NCBI GenBank assembly: GCA_020847855.1
Contig: JADLBH010000037.1
Span: forward strand, 342,368-406,367
From: Fimbriimonadaceae bacterium
GTDB lineage: Bacteria > Armatimonadota > Fimbriimonadia > Fimbriimonadales > Fimbriimonadaceae
Direction of reading: 5' to 3'
DNA: 64,000 bases
The translations under genes and the position numbers were made by a program. The notes beneath the pieces are model-generated. The model was not told the DNA's origin. It saw nothing but the letters and a program-made list of their open reading frames with translations, and made no database searches. The number at the start of each line of letters is the position of its first letter. Within the stretch, counting starts at the first letter, position 1. This document shows, one piece after another, positions 60,822 through 64,000 of this stretch.

Positions 60822-63800
60822 GGCATGCTCACCGGTTGCTCGCGTCGCTCGGGCTGCGAGGGTTGGTCGCGCTCACGGGCTGGGTGGCGGTGATGCTCAT
60901 GGCGGCATGGTGCGTCGCCTATCTTCGCTCGTGTCTTTCGGTCCTTGCCTCGCCCGGCGTGCCCATCGAGCTGCCCTACCAAGGGACTGGGGGCGACTTC
61001 ATCGCCAGAGGCGAGGACGTAGTCTTCGACCCTATTGGTGGCCGCATCCTCGTCGGGCGGGCCACATTGCGCGAAAAGGGTGGGCCCGAGCTCGCACGAG
61101 GTCGAAAGATCCAGGTTCACCTTGGAGGACCGGCCCTGCTCGTGACCGTTGCAGAGGCGGAGGTCACCCTCGAACGCGATGCGCGCGGCGATCTGAACGT
61201 CACCAAGGTCGTCCCCCAGGGCAAGCCGGGTGAGAAGGCACCGCTCTTGGAGGCGAAGGTGGGCGTGGCGCGAATCACATGGGTGGACCGGTTTCAAGGG
61301 CCCCGGCTCTCGGTGCCCTTGGAGGTTCGTGGCGTCTCGTTCTCCCAAGGGCCTGACGACACCTACTGCCGAGGCGCGGTCTTGCTCGACCGGTCGCCCG
61401 AGGGCCGGTTTGCGTACCAAGGCTCGACGGATGGCTCCCTTTGGTTCTGGCTCGACCAGCCTGCGACCGACGCCACGGGCCTTCTTCCTGCCTTGCGCCG
61501 CGTCGTCGCAGCTACGGCCGAGTTCGACTTGCGCCAGCTGAAAGCAACCAGCTTGGTCCTGGGTGGCGAGATGGAGGCATCCCGACAGGGTGCCCGTGGC
61601 GAGTGGGGGGTTCGCGGCTCGATTTCCGCGGAGGGTGACGGCTTGAGCTACCCGGTATGGCTGGATCGCGCGAACGTCCGCACCCGGGTTGTGGGCGACT
61701 TGAACCGGGCGAGGGTCGAGCTTTCCTCCCTGGAGGGAGGTCGGAGAGTGGGGTTCGCGGGGACGATCGGGCTTGGGACGCAGTTCACCCTGGCGGGGGA
61801 TGCACGGATCGCCTTGGCAAGGACGAACCTGGCCTGGAAGCCTCTCCGCGACCTGCTCCCGCGGGATATGAGCGCCGAGGGTGTCCGCTTTTCTGGGCCG
61901 GTCGCCGTCTCCTCGGCGGGAGTGCGGCTCGGGGGAGGAGTCTCCGCACACCGCTTGGAAGCTCAAGGTGAGCAGCTCCAGGACCTCCAGTGCAGGGTTG
62001 GTTGGGACGGGCAGAGCTTGGTCTTGGGTGGCGTCACGGGCTTGTGGCACGGACAGTCGGTCGCTGGTGCGCTCGCGATCGTGCCCTCGGAGGATCGCAT
62101 CCGCGGTCACGCATCGGGGCGGCGCATCTCGATCCAAAACGTAATCAACAAGTATAGCCGCCTGGAGTTATACGGAACAATGGAAGCGACTGTCCTCGTT
62201 TCTGGCAAGGCAAGCCGACCCGAGCTGAGCTTCTTGGCACGCGGCGCAGGGCGTTACTCGCCTCGCGGGGGCACCGCGTTTCCCATGGACTCTTTCAGTC
62301 TTCAAGGGAGCTTGACGGGCCAGGTGCTCGACCTCCAGCGAGCCGTGGTGCGAAGCCGCGGCGCGGTCGCGGCCGCGAACGGCCGACTACCTCTGACCCG
62401 CGGGCGTGGGAGGATCGAGATTGCTACTACCGGGATCGCGGTAGAGGACTACACGGACGTGGGATCAGGGACCCTGAGCGCTCAGGGTGCCTTGACGGGG
62501 ACCCTCGCCGATTGGAGGGCGACCGGGACGGTCGAGCTTACGAACGGTCGCATTGGGGACATTGCGGTCCCCCTCGCCTCGGGTCGGGTCTCCGGCACGC
62601 CCGACGAGATCCTCGTCTTTGGCGCGAAGGCCGCGGTCGCGAACGGGGTGGCCACTGGAGACATCTCGTGGCGATCGGTCGGGGGTGCGTTGTCAGGCTC
62701 GTTCGACTACTCGGAGGGGTCGCTTTCCGCGGTCTCCGATGGACGCGTGATCGGGCTGGTCTCCTTGCGCGACGGGTGGATCGGGGGAACGCTGGAGCGG
62801 CCTACTCTGGGTGCCCGTGCCAGTGCCGACAAGATCCGCCTAGGAGAGGTCACGGTCAGCGACGTGAACGCCCAAGCGACACTGGCAGATGGCCGGGTCC
62901 AGATCCAGGGATTGCAGGCAAAGCTGGGTGGCGGCGCACTTTCGGGCGACGCCGAAATGGACTGGAGCGCGCAGACGGGCCTCGCGACGTTCCAACTCGA
63001 CGAAGCCGACTTAGGCGAGGCAGGCGTGTCCCGTGAGGAGATGGATTTAGGGGGGCGGGTCAGCGGAGAGGGTTCAGCCCGGTTTGGGCCCGACGGCGTC
63101 CGAAGCGGCGAGGCGAGCGTGTCCATCCAAGATTTCATGTTCAACGACTCACTCCTGGGTTCGGGAACCGGCAAGGTGGCCCTCGTGGGGAGCAAGGTGT
63201 CGGGGCAGGTGGAGATCGGCACGTTGGACCGCTATATGGACCTTCGTGACGTGATGCTCGATCTGGACAGCCAGACGCTTGAAGCCGACCTCAGTGCCTA
63301 CAATATCGCCCTCGACACATTCGTCGTTGCCACTTCGCGGTGGAGTCGGGACTTGCCGAGCGCGCTCCAAGCTGCGATCCGGCAAAGTGAGGGCTATCTC
63401 CTCGCGAGCGGCCATATCGGGGGCAAAGTGGACGATCCTGACATCACCGGCGGACAGCTCAGCTTGACCGGGCTCAAGATCCGGGGTCGGGAGTTTGGTG
63501 AACTGTCAGCGGGCTTCGAGCGAACCCAGGGTGCTTGGGAGGACGTTTCGCTCGACTGGCGGTCTGGGGACAGTGCGCTCGTCGCTCTTGGGCGTTACGA
63601 TGCGCAAGGAACGATCGAGGGCCAGATCGAGCTTACGAAGTTCGACCTTGCTACGCTCACGGCTCTCGTCCCAGACGCGCCAAACGTGCGGGGGACCCTG
63701 GACAGCATGACCGCGGTCATCGGAGGGACGGTGGACTCGCCCGAGGCACAAGCGAGCATGTTGCTCAACGTCATTGGTTTCACTGACCAGGACGGGACGA

Positions 63801-64000
63801 ACGTGGACTTCCCGGTTAGCGCAAACTTTGATGAGATCGGGTTCGACCGTCGTCGCGCCCGCTTCCGCGGGGAGGCCCTCGTGGACGGCTTTGCCGGGAG
63901 CGCCGAGCTCACCGTTCCTTGGTCCGCCTTCGACGAGGAGAACCTCGAGCGCGAGCCGATCGCCGGGAGTTTGGTCTTCGCTGAGCGACCGCTCGACGAC
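60818..64000 (+). CDS. Large TamB/AsmA-like envelope protein, 3' partial
   Basis: The frame starts at GTG 60818, overlapping the lipA stop, and stays open to the end of the window, so the gene is cut (1061 codons visible). It was not in the ORF track because no stop lies inside. An N-terminal membrane helix (about 15-38, RGLVALTGWVAVMLMAAWCVAYL) is followed by a very long beta-rich repetitive region with patterns such as GPRLSVPLEVRGVSF, GTLSAQGALTGTLADWRATGTVEL and LGGGALSGDAEMDWSAQTG, typical of TamB/AsmA-type beta-taco proteins that carry lipids or help assemble outer-membrane proteins. The C-terminal DUF490 domain, if present, is outside the window. Confidence 0.75.
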   Translation, partial: MRHAHRLLASLGLRGLVALTGWVAVMLMAAWCVAYLRSCLSVLASPGVPIELPYQGTGGDFIARGEDVVFDPIGGRILVGRATLREKGGPELARGRKIQVHLGGPALLVTVAEAEVTLERDARGDLNVTKVVPQGKPGEKAPLLEAKVGVARITWVDRFQGPRLSVPLEVRGVSFSQGPDDTYCRGAVLLDRSPEGRFAYQGSTDGSLWFWLDQPATDATGLLPALRRVVAATAEFDLRQLKATSLVLGGEMEASRQGARGEWGVRGSISAEGDGLSYPVWLDRANVRTRVVGDLNRARVELSSLEGGRRVGFAGTIGLGTQFTLAGDARIALARTNLAWKPLRDLLPRDMSAEGVRFSGPVAVSSAGVRLGGGVSAHRLEAQGEQLQDLQCRVGWDGQSLVLGGVTGLWHGQSVAGALAIVPSEDRIRGHASGRRISIQNVINKYSRLELYGTMEATVLVSGKASRPELSFLARGAGRYSPRGGTAFPMDSFSLQGSLTGQVLDLQRAVVRSRGAVAAANGRLPLTRGRGRIEIATTGIAVEDYTDVGSGTLSAQGALTGTLADWRATGTVELTNGRIGDIAVPLASGRVSGTPDEILVFGAKAAVANGVATGDISWRSVGGALSGSFDYSEGSLSAVSDGRVIGLVSLRDGWIGGTLERPTLGARASADKIRLGEVTVSDVNAQATLADGRVQIQGLQAKLGGGALSGDAEMDWSAQTGLATFQLDEADLGEAGVSREEMDLGGRVSGEGSARFGPDGVRSGEASVSIQDFMFNDSLLGSGTGKVALVGSKVSGQVEIGTLDRYMDLRDVMLDLDSQTLEADLSAYNIALDTFVVATSRWSRDLPSALQAAIRQSEGYLLASGHIGGKVDDPDITGGQLSLTGLKIRGREFGELSAGFERTQGAWEDVSLDWRSGDSALVALGRYDAQGTIEGQIELTKFDLATLTALVPDAPNVRGTLDSMTAVIGGTVDSPEAQASMLLNVIGFTDQDGTNVDFPVSANFDEIGFDRRRARFRGEALVDGFAGSAELTVPWSAFDEENLEREPIAGSLVFAERPLDD

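Noticed and set aside
1-64000. CRISPR arrays, transposases, integrases, tRNA and rRNA genes
   Set aside because: I looked through the intergenic spaces and found no regularly spaced repeats, recombinase motifs or cloverleaf-like sequences.

Overview
This is a 64 kb window of a high-GC bacterial chromosome. The gene content suggests the Armatimonadota, probably the Fimbriimonadia: a porin with an SLH domain, coiled coil and beta-barrel, S-layer-type secreted proteins, a tricorn-like protease, a solute-binding protein fused to a permease, and high-GC coding with frequent GTG/TTG starts and 4-base ATGA/GTGA overlaps. That placement is an inference from composition and architecture; no rRNA or tRNA gene is present to confirm it.

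Layout. 1-7.6 kb: c-di-AMP synthesis (cdaA, cut by the window edge, and cdaR), a GNAT acetyltransferase, metK, an unknown membrane protein, endonuclease IV and a phosphohexomutase. 7.6-13.4 kb: a hairpin-rich leader, the SLH porin with a strong terminator, a small exported protein and a tricorn-like protease. 13.4-21.3 kb: recA-recX, a YmdB-like phosphodiesterase, a PKD-type exported protein, cdsA, an orphan ABC ATPase and valS. 21.2-29.3 kb: a truncated comEC, dciA and recF transcribed leftward from an A+T-rich intergenic region holding DnaA-box-like words (candidate oriC); then RDD and DUF58 membrane proteins, a rhodanese, an acyl-CoA ligase and a redoxin. 29.2-41.2 kb, almost all leftward: ccmABC, an M42 aminopeptidase, a solute-binding/permease fusion, priA, then a CBS-DUF1385 protein, secG and a 5'-nucleotidase-like phosphatase. 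One rightward gene of unknown function (37.4-39.1 kb) interrupts this block.

41.3-52.1 kb is the accessory part. It holds two Gly-rich surface-protein genes each broken by an in-frame stop; a leftward operon of three exported proteins whose first gene sits behind a (GACA)5 tract that may switch it on and off; a cupredoxin-propeller protein; and a PD-(D/E)XK nuclease gene placed between two perfect 64-bp copies of the pdxS 3' end, which looks like a small integrated cassette. Beyond pdxS lie decayed gene fragments, including a metzincin remnant. 52.1-64 kb returns to ordinary genes: a CocE-type hydrolase, a zinc-finger anti-sigma-like protein, an STN-domain protein, a DUF5107 protein, tatD, an unknown membrane protein, lipA and the start of a large TamB/AsmA-like gene that runs off the end.

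The observations most worth checking are the repeat-flanked nuclease cassette at pdxS (48.9-50.4 kb), the tetranucleotide contingency tract (45.5 kb), the DnaA-box cluster upstream of recF (24.1-24.3 kb), and the paired stop-interrupted surface genes (41.3-43.5 kb). Most intergenic spaces are short. No CRISPR array, transposase, integrase, rRNA or tRNA was recognised.
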